Shown here: one piece after another, positions 16,488-25,636 of the stretch
Layout: the number at the start of each line of letters is the position of its first letter
How positions within the stretch are numbered: position 1 is the first letter of the stretch
DNA from: Corynebacterium lactis
GTDB lineage: Bacteria > Actinomycetota > Actinomycetes > Mycobacteriales > Mycobacteriaceae
NCBI RefSeq assembly: GCF_900519355.1
Contig: NZ_ULHE01000002.1
Location: 248,001 to 312,000 of the forward strand
Direction: 5' to 3'
Length of the DNA stretch: 64,000 nucleotides
Notes under the pieces: generated by a model
Database searches by the model: none
Told to the model about the DNA's origin: nothing
Seen by the model: only the letters and a program-made list of their open reading frames with translations
Position numbers and translations under genes: made by a program

Positions 16488-19400
16488 TGCTCTCGCTCCT
16501 TTCCGGACGTCGTCGGCATAGTCGCCCCGGCTGCCGGCAGCCTGTTGCGCAGGCCCCTCGAGCGACCCAGCGCCGTCAGCGAGACGCGCCGGGAACGGGC
16601 GCGCTGCGCTCGGCGGGTGGTCTCCACATCAATGCGACCGCCGAGGCTGCGCAGGATGTAGATGATCGTCCCCACAACGATGAGGAAAACACCGAGGTCA
16701 AAGAGCATCGGGGAGACGACGCTGACCTTCCCGATTGTCGGGATGTCGACGGCGGTGTACCAGGACCTCAGGGGAGGCCACTGAAGCAGCAAAGGCCACA
16801 CAGCGCTCATCGCGGCCAGCAACAGGCCCCCGCCGAGGAGCACCTCCGTGTTGATCGGTACGGTTGCGGCCAGCTCTTTGCGCCCGCCAATGATGTAGCG
16901 CATCGCAAGGGCTAACGACGCCACCAGCCCCGCGGCGAACCCGCCGCCCGGCGCGTTGTGCCCGGCGAAGAAAAGGTACGCGGCCACGACCATCATCGCC
17001 GGGAAGAGCAGCCGGGACGCGACCAGCACCATGATGGGGTACTTCAGCTTCTCCGGCTCGGAGGAGGGATCGGTGGACATCAGCCAGCGGGCGTCGCCGC
17101 GATTGCGCCGTCCCGGCGCGGTCTGCGACTTCGGATAAATGGTGTGGGTGCGAAACACCAGCGACGCGATGCCGACGGCGACGATGACAAGAACGGAAAT
17201 CTCGCCGAAGGTATCCCATGCCCTGATATCGACAAGGAGGACATTGACGGCGTTTGCCCCGTGCCCGATGTCCTTCGCCAGGGCCGGAATATCCTCGGAG
17301 ATCGGGGCCGTGCGCCGTGAAGCCATGGCGAATGCGCCGAGGATAGGAACGGTGAGCCCGACCGCGATGGCCAGCCACGCGCGGTGGCGCTCCCACTTCG
17401 GGCGTGCCCCCGGTGCGCGCGCCGGGAGCGTGCGCAGGACCAGCACGAAGATGATCATGGAGACCGTCTCGACCAGCAACTGCGTGAGCGCCAGGTCGGG
17501 GGCGCCGTACATGGCGAACAGGATGGACAAGCAGTAGCCGGTCACGCCGACCATGATGACGCCCGAGAGCCTATTGCCCAGGCGCGTCGCAGCGAGTGCT
17601 GCGATCACGATGACCAGCGCCACCGCGCCCTGAGGTGCAGAATCCCACAACTCCATGCGGATATCGTCGCGGTGGCCGAGCAGCAGCGCACAGACCGGCA
17701 AAATGATCAGGACCAGCAGGATCACCGCTTCGTTCAGGGGCAGCGAGCCGCGTTGCGTAGCCGCCGTAGCCCGCAGGGACAGGCGTCGGGCCGTATCCAG
17801 GGCGCGGTCGTAGAGCACGTCCGCGCTACCGAGCGCGGGCTGGTCGAACTGGAGCTGGCGGACGAGGTTCCGCTGCCAGTGCATAATCCAACCCGTCAGC
17901 AAGATCGTCGCCGTCAGGGCGAGAGGCAGAGTCCAGCCGTGCCACAGGGCCAGGTGCGTGTGATCGTGGGAGTCCGGGAACGCCACCCCGAGGTACGGGG
18001 CAATTGCGCGGTCTAGCACCTGGGGAAGAAGACCAGAGAGGACGCCCGCAACGGCGAGTACCCACGCCGGCCCAATCAGCGCCACCGAGGGCCCATGCAT
18101 CCCGGCCACAGCTTCGGAGGTCCCGCCGCCGCAGACGTGGGTTTTCGGCTTCGTCGCGAAAGCACCGTGGAGCAGGTAGAGCGAATAGGCGACGGTGAGA
18201 ATCGAGCCGACGGCGAGCCCGGCCGTCGTAAAGACTGCGGGCATCCCGTGCAGTGGCTGCGCGGTGAGCACCGCGTCGAGCGCCGCCTCCTTCGCCACGA
18301 AGCCGAACAGCGGTGGCACTCCCGCCATGGATGCGGCGGCGAGCACAGAGACGGCGACCAACTGAGGCGCCTTTCTCCCGAGCCCCGAGAGCTTGCGGAT
18401 ATCGCGGGTACCCGTCAGGTGGTCGATAGCGCCGGCCACCATGAACAGCGTCGCCTTGAACATCGCATGCCCCAAAGTCAGCGCCAGAGCAGCCAGCATC
18501 GCCGCGCGCGTGCCGACGGAGGCCACGGTGATGATGAAGCCCAACTGGCTGACCGTGCCGTAGGCCAAAATGAGCTTGAGATCCTTCTGCCTCAGGGCCA
18601 TCCACCCGCCCATAATCATGGTGACCAGGCCCAGCGGGATGATGGTCAGGTGCCAGGTCTCGGTCGTACCGAAGGTGGGGGCCAGGCGGGCGACCAGGAA
18701 AACGCCAGCCTTGACCATCGCAGCTGAGTGCAGGAAGGACGAAACCGGCGTAGGCGCCGCCATTGCCCCTGGAAGCCAGAAGTGAAACGGAGCGATCGCC
18801 GATTTGGACAGCGCCCCGATGAGCAGCAACACCGCGGCGGTGGCGACGGCGGGGGAGGAAATCTGCTCCGGCGTGATCGCGCCGGGCGCGGTGAGGGCGG
18901 AGAAATCCCAGTGGTTGGTGGTCACGCCCATCAGGATGATGCCGACCAGCATGACCAATCCGCCGAGCGTGGTGACCAGCAGCGCCTGCCCAGCGGCGCG
19001 TCGTGAGGAGGCGCGCTCGGCGTAGAAGCCCACCAGGAGAAAGGAGAGTACCGAGGTAATCTCCCAGAAAATGAACATCAGCAGGATGTTGTCGCTGACG
19101 ACGAGACCGTACATCGAGGCCGCGAAAGCGACCATTTGCGCCGCGAAGGCGCCGATGCGTCGGCGTTTACCCGGTGGTGGATTCACGAAATAGCCGGAAC
19201 AGTACACCAGTACGAGAAAGCCGACGGTCAACACCAGCGTGCCGAAGAGGGATTCGATGGCACCGAGTCTGAAGTGCACATCCAGGTGCACGGCAGGCAT
19301 CCACTCGAAACGCTCGACAGCAGGTTCGACGGGCCCCGAAAGCGCGAGGCGGGCTAGGTTCCGTCCCGTGTAGACGGCCCCACCGACCAGGGGTAGTCCC

Positions 19401-19489
19401 AGGAGTGCGAAGCCACGGGTTCCGAGCCACTTAATCGTCCATGGTGCAACCGCCGCGGTGGCGAACAGGATGCACAGGAGAACAGTCAC
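16484..19489 (-). CDS. mrpA: Mrp/Mnh cation antiporter subunit A fused to subunit B
   Basis: Largest antiporter subunit, about 1000 residues. The N-terminal two thirds resemble NuoL, with the antiporter-like core SKSAIAPFHFWLPGAM and LILAYGTVSQLGFI. Then comes the MrpA-specific C-terminal region (DLALTQLLVETVSMIIFVLVL), and finally an in-frame MrpB domain (from about KYPIMVLVASRLLFPAMM to DVETTRRAQRARS, with GHNAPGGGFAAGLV). Fusion of A and B explains why no separate mrpB gene exists. I prefer the GTG at 19489, which gives MTVLLCILFATAAVAPW; a TTG at 19525 adds 12 hydrophilic residues. It is first in the operon. Confidence 0.93.
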   Translation of the reverse strand: MTVLLCILFATAAVAPWTIKWLGTRGFALLGLPLVGGAVYTGRNLARLALSGPVEPAVERFEWMPAVHLDVHFRLGAIESLFGTLVLTVGFLVLVYCSGYFVNPPPGKRRRIGAFAAQMVAFAASMYGLVVSDNILLMFIFWEITSVLSFLLVGFYAERASSRRAAGQALLVTTLGGLVMLVGIILMGVTTNHWDFSALTAPGAITPEQISSPAVATAAVLLLIGALSKSAIAPFHFWLPGAMAAPTPVSSFLHSAAMVKAGVFLVARLAPTFGTTETWHLTIIPLGLVTMIMGGWMALRQKDLKLILAYGTVSQLGFIITVASVGTRAAMLAALALTLGHAMFKATLFMVAGAIDHLTGTRDIRKLSGLGRKAPQLVAVSVLAAASMAGVPPLFGFVAKEAALDAVLTAQPLHGMPAVFTTAGLAVGSILTVAYSLYLLHGAFATKPKTHVCGGGTSEAVAGMHGPSVALIGPAWVLAVAGVLSGLLPQVLDRAIAPYLGVAFPDSHDHTHLALWHGWTLPLALTATILLTGWIMHWQRNLVRQLQFDQPALGSADVLYDRALDTARRLSLRATAATQRGSLPLNEAVILLVLIILPVCALLLGHRDDIRMELWDSAPQGAVALVIVIAALAATRLGNRLSGVIMVGVTGYCLSILFAMYGAPDLALTQLLVETVSMIIFVLVLRTLPARAPGARPKWERHRAWLAIAVGLTVPILGAFAMASRRTAPISEDIPALAKDIGHGANAVNVLLVDIRAWDTFGEISVLVIVAVGIASLVFRTHTIYPKSQTAPGRRNRGDARWLMSTDPSSEPEKLKYPIMVLVASRLLFPAMMVVAAYLFFAGHNAPGGGFAAGLVASLALAMRYIIGGRKELAATVPINTEVLLGGGLLLAAMSAVWPLLLQWPPLRSWYTAVDIPTIGKVSVVSPMLFDLGVFLIVVGTIIYILRSLGGRIDVETTRRAQRARSRRVSLTALGRSRGLRNRLPAAGATMPTTSGKEREQ

Positions 19490-19635
19490 GTTTCCATCAT
19501 GAATGAGAGGAAGCGAATACCGCAACCTCTTTCGGGGTTAACTAATTGCCCGCGATGTGTTGATAGGTGGGCGACAGGTGAACGAGCGTAGGCCCTTTTT
19601 GTGGGGGTCTGCCTTGCGGGGGCCGCTGGGGAAAG

Positions 19636-20196
19636 CTAGCCGTGCAGGCGGTTGGCTGCGCAGGTCATCGCGGTCAGCACCGACGCCTCTGGGGTCTGGC
19701 CGAAGCCCATGGCCCACACGTGGTCGTGGTTGTGGGCAGCGTAGACGAAAGTGGCGGTAGCTTCGAAGATTTCGAACTGGTGGAATTCCACGATTTCGAT
19801 GCGGTAACCGGCGTCGGCAAGCAGGTTGGTGCACGCGGACACGGGGCCCATCGCGGTGATCTCCTCGGAGAAGGTGCGCGAGTTGCCCTGGCGGTCAGTC
19901 AGGGTGAGGTCCGCGTTGAAGCGGATACGGCCGAGGGTGCCGCGCTCGGCGTCGAATGTGCGGATCTGGACCGGACCGTGTGTCGGAGAATAGGTGTCCA
20001 TGAAATTGCGCCACGTCATTCCGCGAGCTTCCTGGCGGAGGCCTCGGGGCAGGCGGTGTCCGAAGCGAGCCCGGAAGGGGTCGTCGGAGAAGGTGCGCAC
20101 CGTACGCTCGCCCTCGCCTTCGTTGGCCAGGGAAGGTCGCTTACCTGTGAAGGTCGTCGACGTGGACATGTTCTTGGTGGTGCGGGTGGAAAACAT
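19636..20196 (-). CDS. Stand-alone 2-isopropylmalate synthase regulatory-domain-like protein
   Basis: A 186-residue protein whose C-terminal ~125 residues resemble the LeuA allosteric/dimerisation domain: VSACTNLLADAGYRIEIVEF, then FVYAAHNHDHVWAMGFGQ and PEASVLTAMTCAANRL, which parallels the end of LeuA. The catalytic TIM-barrel (with its HxH and R-D motifs) is absent. The ATG at 20196 has AGGA 9 nt upstream. Such a domain could bind leucine or another 2-oxo/amino acid and modulate a partner, but this is inference. The upstream leader (20289-20385) looks like an attenuation arrangement. The downstream mrpA gene starts about 110 nt later and may be separately transcribed. Confidence 0.7.
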   Translation of the reverse strand: MFSTRTTKNMSTSTTFTGKRPSLANEGEGERTVRTFSDDPFRARFGHRLPRGLRQEARGMTWRNFMDTYSPTHGPVQIRTFDAERGTLGRIRFNADLTLTDRQGNSRTFSEEITAMGPVSACTNLLADAGYRIEIVEFHQFEIFEATATFVYAAHNHDHVWAMGFGQTPEASVLTAMTCAANRLHG

Positions 20197-20288
20197 TCTT
20201 TGTGGTCCTTTTCGAAAAATCTCGGTGTGTTAACTCATGTGAGCCAGTTGCGGACCAACCAGGTGCTTCGGAAAGTTGCGGCCAGAGA

Positions 20289-20328
20289 CCCCGTGTGGAG
20301 GGGCTAGTCCGTGTGGCCTCCACCGGGG
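20289..20328 (-). promoter_or_regulatory. Hairpin in the leader of the LeuA-like gene
   Basis: On the minus strand CCCCGGTGGAGG pairs with CCTCCACACGGGG (one bulge) around a loop that contains the stop codon of the 21-codon leader ORF. It lies about 95 nt upstream of the LeuA-like start; a run of six T (about 20214-20219) lies between. Confidence 0.5.
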
Positions 20329-20369
20329 TTCGTAGCCTTCGCTACTCGAATAAGAATGTTCTTCTGCAT
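20304..20369 (-). CDS. Putative 21-residue leader peptide
   Basis: Short ORF MQKNILIRVAKATNPGGGHTD ending at a TAG inside the hairpin loop at 20289-20328. The codons for Ile-Leu-Ile-Arg-Val come early, a branched-chain cluster like those in ilv/leu leader peptides. A TATTAA box lies 10 nt upstream of the ATG, so the leader would be nearly leaderless. Combined with a LeuA-type regulatory domain downstream, this suggests branched-chain-amino-acid attenuation. The ORF is short and could be fortuitous. Confidence 0.4.
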   Translation of the reverse strand: MQKNILIRVAKATNPGGGHTD

Positions 20370-20379
20370 GGGTGGCACT

Positions 20380-20385
20380 TTAATA
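20380..20385 (-). promoter_or_regulatory. Putative -10 box upstream of the leader ORF
   Basis: TATTAA on the minus strand, with a TTGTGT-like -35 about 15-16 nt further upstream. Transcription would start just before the leader ATG at 20369. Confidence 0.4.
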
Positions 20386-20466
20386 CAAAAAGAAGTTGTG
20401 ACACAAGTCTCTTTTGTGTTCCCGCTTGGGGTTTTACAAAGTTTCGCCCTCGCGCAAGCACGTAAA

Positions 20467-20578
20467 AAGCGCCGCTCACCTGCGCTGCTGTGGAGGGGGT
20501 CAAGCGGAGGGAAAACAAACGGAAAAGTGAATTTTCCCTCCCCTCCCTGGGGGCTGTCATCGCAGGTGAGCGGCGCTT
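20467..20578. repeat. Nested inverted-repeat element, 112 bp
   Basis: An 18-bp perfect inverted repeat (AAGCGCCGCTCACCTGCG at 20467-20484; its complement at 20561-20578) encloses a second perfect 10-bp inverted repeat (GGAGGGAAAA at 20506-20515 with TTTTCCCTCC at 20532-20541). It is non-coding and sits between the M20 peptidase terminator and the leader of the LeuA-like gene. It could be a structured RNA, a terminator relic or a small mobile/repeat unit. Confidence 0.7.
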
Positions 20579-20599
20579 ACCGGTGGCTAACGGGGCCTC

Positions 20600-20643
20600 G
20601 CTAGCCCCTATCGCTCGCCAGAGGTTAGCTGTCAGGGGCTAGC
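20600..20643 (-). terminator. Hairpin at the 3' end of the M20 peptidase gene
   Basis: GCTAGCCCCT (20600-20609) and AGGGGCTAGC (20634-20643) form a perfect 10-bp stem that reaches the stop codon of the peptidase gene. No T-run follows on the minus strand. Confidence 0.55.
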
Positions 20644-22028
20644 TACAGCGAGTTCACGCTCGACAGGAATACGGCCTCGCCGATGGCGATGTCGCGAATC
20701 TCGTTCGGGTCCACCGACTCGTCCGCCGAGTGAATCCGGCATTGAGGCTCCTCCACGCCGTAGAGCGCGATGTCGGCGCCGGGCACGGCCTCCAGCAGGG
20801 TCGCGCACAGCGGAATCGACGCGCCCTCGCCCATGCTGGCCGTCTCCTTGCCGTAGGCCGCCGCAAGCGAGTCCGACACCAGCTTTACGACGTCGCCCTC
20901 GACGTTGGCCCGGAACGGGTTGGCGAGCTCATCGCGCTTGATAGTCAGCTTCACGTTCCACGGCGCGTGGGCGCGCAGGTGCGCCTCCAGGGCATCCTGT
21001 GCCTCGGCGGGGTCGACGCCGCCGGGGATGCGGAAGTTGATGTGCGCGGTGGCGGTGGCGGGAATCGCGTTGACCGCGTTGGTCGCCGGTGGGCAGTCGA
21101 TGCCGGTGACGATGACCGCCGGGCGGGCCCAGGTCAGGTCGGCGACCGAGTTGTCGGCGTCGCTGAGCAGGTCGACGCCGTCGAGCACGCCGGCGTCGCC
21201 GCGGAAGGTGGCCTCCTCGTAGTCCAGGCCTTCCCAGTGCTGCGAGCAGTCAAGGCCGTCGATCGTGGTGTGTCCGGCCTCGTCGCGCAGGCTGTCGAGC
21301 ATGCGGATCAGCGCGGCCAGCGCGTCCGGTGCCGCGCCGCCGAACATGCCGGAGTGGACCGGCTGTTGCAGCGCGTCGACGCGCACCTCAATATCGGCGG
21401 TGCCGCGCAGGGTGGTCACCAGAGTCGGTTGGCCGACCTCCGCATTTCCGACGTCCGCAATCAGGATGACGTCGGCCTGGAAGAGCTCCGGGTTGGTCTC
21501 GATGAGCTTGTTGAGTCCCGCCGACCCGCGCTCCTCGGAACCCTCGACGATCAGCTTGATGTTCGGCATATCGACCTGGCCCGCAATGGCGTCGTCACGC
21601 AGGGCGCGCAGCGCGGCGAGGTGCATGACCACGTTTCCCTTGCAGTCGGCGGTGCCGCGGCCGTACCAGCGGCCGTCGCGCTCGTCGAGCTGCCAGGGGC
21701 TGGCGGTCCATGCGGAGGCGTCGCCCTCGGGCTGCACGTCGTAGTGGGAGTAGAGCAGGACCGTCTTGGCGGACTCCGAGGACCCCGGGACGAAGCCGGA
21801 CAGGGTGATGGAGCCGTCGATCGTCTGGTGCGAGGTCAGCTCGATGCCCAGGTCGGCGAACATGTCGGTGACGGCGGCGGCCGCGTCGATGCAGGCCTGC
21901 TTGGTCTCCTCGGTGCCGTGGACGGAGGGGAAAGCGACCAGGTCGGAAAGCTGCGAGCGCATGGTCTCGCGCTGGCCGGAGATGTGGGTGCGCAGGGCCT
22001 CGGTCAATTCCTTATTAATAATGCTCAT
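20643..22028 (-). CDS. M20-family metallopeptidase (dipeptidase)
   Basis: A 461-residue zinc peptidase of the M20 clan, resembling cytosolic dipeptidase/CNDP-type enzymes. Metal-binding and catalytic motifs are visible: LLYSHYDVQPEGD (first His/Asp pair), WYGRGTADCKGN (bridging Asp), VEGSEERGS (catalytic Glu-Glu), DVGNAE and the late His in CRIHSADESV. The small dimerisation (lid) domain lies between, around residues 210-360. It is probably cytosolic, as no signal peptide is seen. It probably cleaves dipeptides or N-acyl amino acids; the substrate is not determinable. Confidence 0.9.
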   Translation of the reverse strand: MSIINKELTEALRTHISGQRETMRSQLSDLVAFPSVHGTEETKQACIDAAAAVTDMFADLGIELTSHQTIDGSITLSGFVPGSSESAKTVLLYSHYDVQPEGDASAWTASPWQLDERDGRWYGRGTADCKGNVVMHLAALRALRDDAIAGQVDMPNIKLIVEGSEERGSAGLNKLIETNPELFQADVILIADVGNAEVGQPTLVTTLRGTADIEVRVDALQQPVHSGMFGGAAPDALAALIRMLDSLRDEAGHTTIDGLDCSQHWEGLDYEEATFRGDAGVLDGVDLLSDADNSVADLTWARPAVIVTGIDCPPATNAVNAIPATATAHINFRIPGGVDPAEAQDALEAHLRAHAPWNVKLTIKRDELANPFRANVEGDVVKLVSDSLAAAYGKETASMGEGASIPLCATLLEAVPGADIALYGVEEPQCRIHSADESVDPNEIRDIAIGEAVFLSSVNSL

Positions 22029-22154
22029 GAGCGACAGTGTAGGCGCATCCGGCTCGGCGCCTCGCGACGCGATGGCCGGTACCTCGCGTTGGGCTGGTCG
22101 ATGCTTCGCGACGTCCTGTGCGGCGACGGGCGAAGTGAAGGAGACGTGCCAAAC

Positions 22155-22181
22155 CTTGCACTCGAGGGTAGGGAGTGCTAA
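22155..22181. promoter_or_regulatory. Upstream CIRCE operator (HrcA site), imperfect left arm
   Basis: CTTGCACTC, nine bases, GAGTGCTAA. The right half matches CIRCE exactly and the left matches 7 of 9 positions. It is exactly 36 bp upstream of the second CIRCE element. Confidence 0.6.
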
Positions 22182-22190
22182 AAAAGTGAG

Positions 22191-22217
22191 TTAGCACTTG
22201 AATTATTAGAGTGCTAA
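22191..22217. promoter_or_regulatory. CIRCE operator (HrcA site) of groEL
   Basis: TTAGCACTT, nine bases, GAGTGCTAA: the CIRCE consensus with one mismatch (C to T at the ninth base). HrcA bound here would repress groEL under non-stress conditions. It lies 142 nt before the groEL start. Confidence 0.92.
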
Positions 22218-22246
22218 AAAATCTCAACAAATCTCAAAAAGTACAG

Positions 22247-22332
22247 GTTGACCTCGGTGATGGAGAGGGTGGCACTTCCCTCAAATCACATGCCGTCGCG
22301 GGCGCCAGGGTCAACTCCCATGTAAGTGCCAC
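22247..22332 (+). promoter_or_regulatory. Interleaved inverted repeats in the groEL leader
   Basis: GTTGACC (22247-22253) is complementary to GGTCAAC (22309-22315), and GTGGCACTT (22269-22277) to AAGTGCCAC (22324-22332). The order A-B-A'-B' allows either of two hairpins or a pseudoknot if this stretch is transcribed. TTGACC may instead be part of a -35 element. Confidence 0.4.
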
Positions 22333-22353
22333 TTATAAACGGAGGATTCTTAA

Positions 22354-23985
<1,632 letters not shown>

Positions 23986-24090
23986 GCCTCGCTCATCCCG
24001 GCCGCGGCTAGGTGGTCGCATTAGGGTGGCGCACTAGAGTGGGCGCATCGCACTGGTGCGACAAGGCCACCAACGTCAAAGCGATTGTTC

Positions 24091-24164
24091 GGCGGGCGCC
24101 ACGCTTTCTACAGGGGATTCTCTAAGGAGGATTTTCCCAAGGGAGCGTGGCGTCCGCCGCTTTT
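24091..24164 (+). terminator. Terminator downstream of groEL
   Basis: GGCGGGCGCCACGCT (24091-24105) and AGCGTGGCGTCCGCC (24144-24158) pair at 14 of 15 positions and are followed by GCTTTT. A smaller hairpin (TCGCAC/GTGCGA) precedes it at about 24047-24060. Confidence 0.65.
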
Positions 24165-24285
24165 GTACGGTCGGTTGGTGGCCTCTTGATCTGTTCCCCC
24201 GCGAATGCGGTAACTGGGATAAGTCGTCCCTGGGAAATTGCAGGTGAAGGCACCCGAATAGGGGGCATGAATGCTGTGAATTAAG
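24165..24285 (+). other. Intergenic stretch with three small hairpins, no gene seen
   Basis: Between the groEL terminator and the ppk2 promoter lie short complementary pairs (CCGC-GAAT-GCGG, GGGA-N7-TCCC, GGTG-N4-CACC). If ppk2 is leaderless this stretch is not part of its mRNA. I do not recognise a known RNA family here. Confidence 0.3.
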
Positions 24286-24291
24286 TAAGAT
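24286..24291 (+). promoter_or_regulatory. Putative -10 box of a leaderless promoter, ppk2
   Basis: TAAGAT, then exactly 7 nt (AAGTGTC), then ATG at 24299. No ribosome site is present, so transcription probably begins at the ATG. Confidence 0.55.
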
Positions 24292-24298
24292 AAGTGTC

Positions 24299-25198
24299 AT
24301 GGCTGACAAGAACGAAGAGGAATTCCACATCGTCGATTTGGCGAAGACGGAAGGGTACGTCGTTGACGATTCCGACGAGGATGATCCGGTACTGATTACA
24401 CCGGACGGGGCCCCGGTGGATACGTGGAGGGATGACTACCCGTACGAGGAGCGCCTGTCTCGCAAGGAGTATGAGAAGACCAAGCGCAAGCTGCAGATCG
24501 AGCTCCTGAAGTGGCAGAACTGGACCAAGGAGACTGGCCAGAAGCACATCATCATCTTCGAAGGCCGTGACGCCGCCGGTAAGGGTGGCACCATCAAGCG
24601 CTTCAATGAGCACCTCAATCCCCGTGGCGCTCGAACCGTGGCTTTGGAGAAGCCGTCGCCACGCGAGTCGACCTCGTGGTACTTCCAGCGCTACATCCAG
24701 CACTTCCCGTGTGCGGGTGAGATCGTTTTCTTCGACCGTTCTTGGTACAACCGCTCGGGTGTCGAGCGAGTCATGGGCTTCTGCACGGAGTCGCAGCACG
24801 CGGAGTTCCTGCGTGAGGTTCCGATGCTGGAGAACATGATTCTGGGCTCGGGCATTTCGCTGACGAAGCTGTGGTTCTCGGTGACCCAGAAGGAACAGCG
24901 CACCCGCTTCGCTATCCGTCAGGTTGACCCGGTGCGCCAGTGGAAGCTCTCCCCGATGGACTTGGCCTCGCTGGATCGCTGGGACGATTACACCCGCGCC
25001 AAGGAAGAGCAGTTCCGCTACACGGATACCGACGAGTCTCCGTGGATCACCATTAAGTCGAATGACAAGAAGCGCGCCCGCCTGAACGCGATGCGCTACG
25101 TGCTCAGCAAGTTCGAGTACACGGAGAAGGACCACGAGCTGGTCGGTACTCCGGACCCGAAGATTGTAAAGCGTGGCCGCGACCAGATTGGTGACTAA
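24299..25198 (+). CDS. ppk2: Polyphosphate kinase 2 (PPK2 family)
   Basis: A 299-residue PPK2 enzyme, which transfers phosphate between polyphosphate and nucleoside diphosphates (ADP/GDP to ATP/GTP, or the reverse). The P-loop GRDAAGKGG is at residues 89-97, the Walker B/DRSWYNRSG region at 143-154, and the lid-type segment TRFAIRQVDPVRQWKLSPMD follows. The N-terminal ~55 residues are acidic. It is a single-domain class I-like enzyme of the type found in C. glutamicum. It is transcribed alone from a probable leaderless promoter and ends at a strong bidirectional terminator. Confidence 0.94.
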   Translation: MADKNEEEFHIVDLAKTEGYVVDDSDEDDPVLITPDGAPVDTWRDDYPYEERLSRKEYEKTKRKLQIELLKWQNWTKETGQKHIIIFEGRDAAGKGGTIKRFNEHLNPRGARTVALEKPSPRESTSWYFQRYIQHFPCAGEIVFFDRSWYNRSGVERVMGFCTESQHAEFLREVPMLENMILGSGISLTKLWFSVTQKEQRTRFAIRQVDPVRQWKLSPMDLASLDRWDDYTRAKEEQFRYTDTDESPWITIKSNDKKRARLNAMRYVLSKFEYTEKDHELVGTPDPKIVKRGRDQIGD

Positions 25199-25259
25199 CC
25201 TGTTGGCTTGTTGCCCGGCAGCGTGACAGTTCCTGTCACACTCTTGTTTGGCTTGTGCG

Positions 25260-25296
25260 AAAACCCCGCCTCTTGCGAATGGAGAGGCGGGGTTTT
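25260..25296. terminator. Bidirectional intrinsic terminator
   Basis: AAAACCCCGCCTCT (25260-25273) and AGAGGCGGGGTTTT (25283-25296) make a perfect 14-bp stem with a 9-nt loop. The A- and T-ends give a T-run on both strands. It should end ppk2 on the plus strand and the dyp transcript on the minus strand. Confidence 0.9.
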
Positions 25297-25337
25297 CCCG
25301 TTTCCTGCGACATGAGCGGGCATGAGTGAACCTGAGC

Positions 25338-25505
25338 GCACTGTAGCGCTCGTTCGCGCTGCGGCCTGGCACTGTAGCGCTCGTTCGTGACTTTAGAGCA
25401 GCCGATAGCGTGGGCTACAGTCACCAACCAGCGCTAAAGTGCATGGGCCGTGAATAAGCGAGCGCTAAAGTGCACAGCCCGAGAACAGGCCAGCGCTAAA
25501 GTGCA
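25338..25505. repeat. Array of five 13-bp sites with 31-bp spacing
   Basis: Sites with core AGCGCTAMAGTGC: two on the minus strand at 25338-25356 and 25369-25387 (read on plus as GCACTGTAGCGCTCGTTCG), and three on the plus strand at 25430-25443, 25461-25474 and 25492-25505. Starts are exactly 31 bp apart within each orientation group. Degenerate copies appear near 25388-25401 (minus) and 25411-25422 (plus), giving the array an approximate dyad centred near 25405. It is non-coding and lies between two convergent genes, so it is not an ordinary promoter region. Confidence 0.85.
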
Positions 25506-25546
25506 AGGGGATGGAAGAGTGGAGGGGCCGGAAGCAGCTATCGCCC

Positions 25547-25619
25547 GTGCAGCTCCAGTCCGACCGGGCTTAACCTGTGCAGCCCCAGCCCGCCCGGCCT
25601 TAACTGGTGCAGCCCAGCA
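25547..25619. repeat. 30-bp tandem repeat, two copies and a partial third
   Basis: Units start at 25547, 25577 and 25607 with GTGCAGC and share CCAG-x-CCG-x-CCGG-x-CTTAAC. The two full units match at 24 of 30 positions. They lie just beyond the dyp stop codon and directly after the 31-bp-spaced array. Confidence 0.75.
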
Positions 25620-25636
25620 GCAGCTCCTGCGTTGCT

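Noticed and set aside
25338-25619. CRISPR-like array
   Set aside because: The repeated core is only about 13 bp, is present in both orientations, and no cas gene is near.
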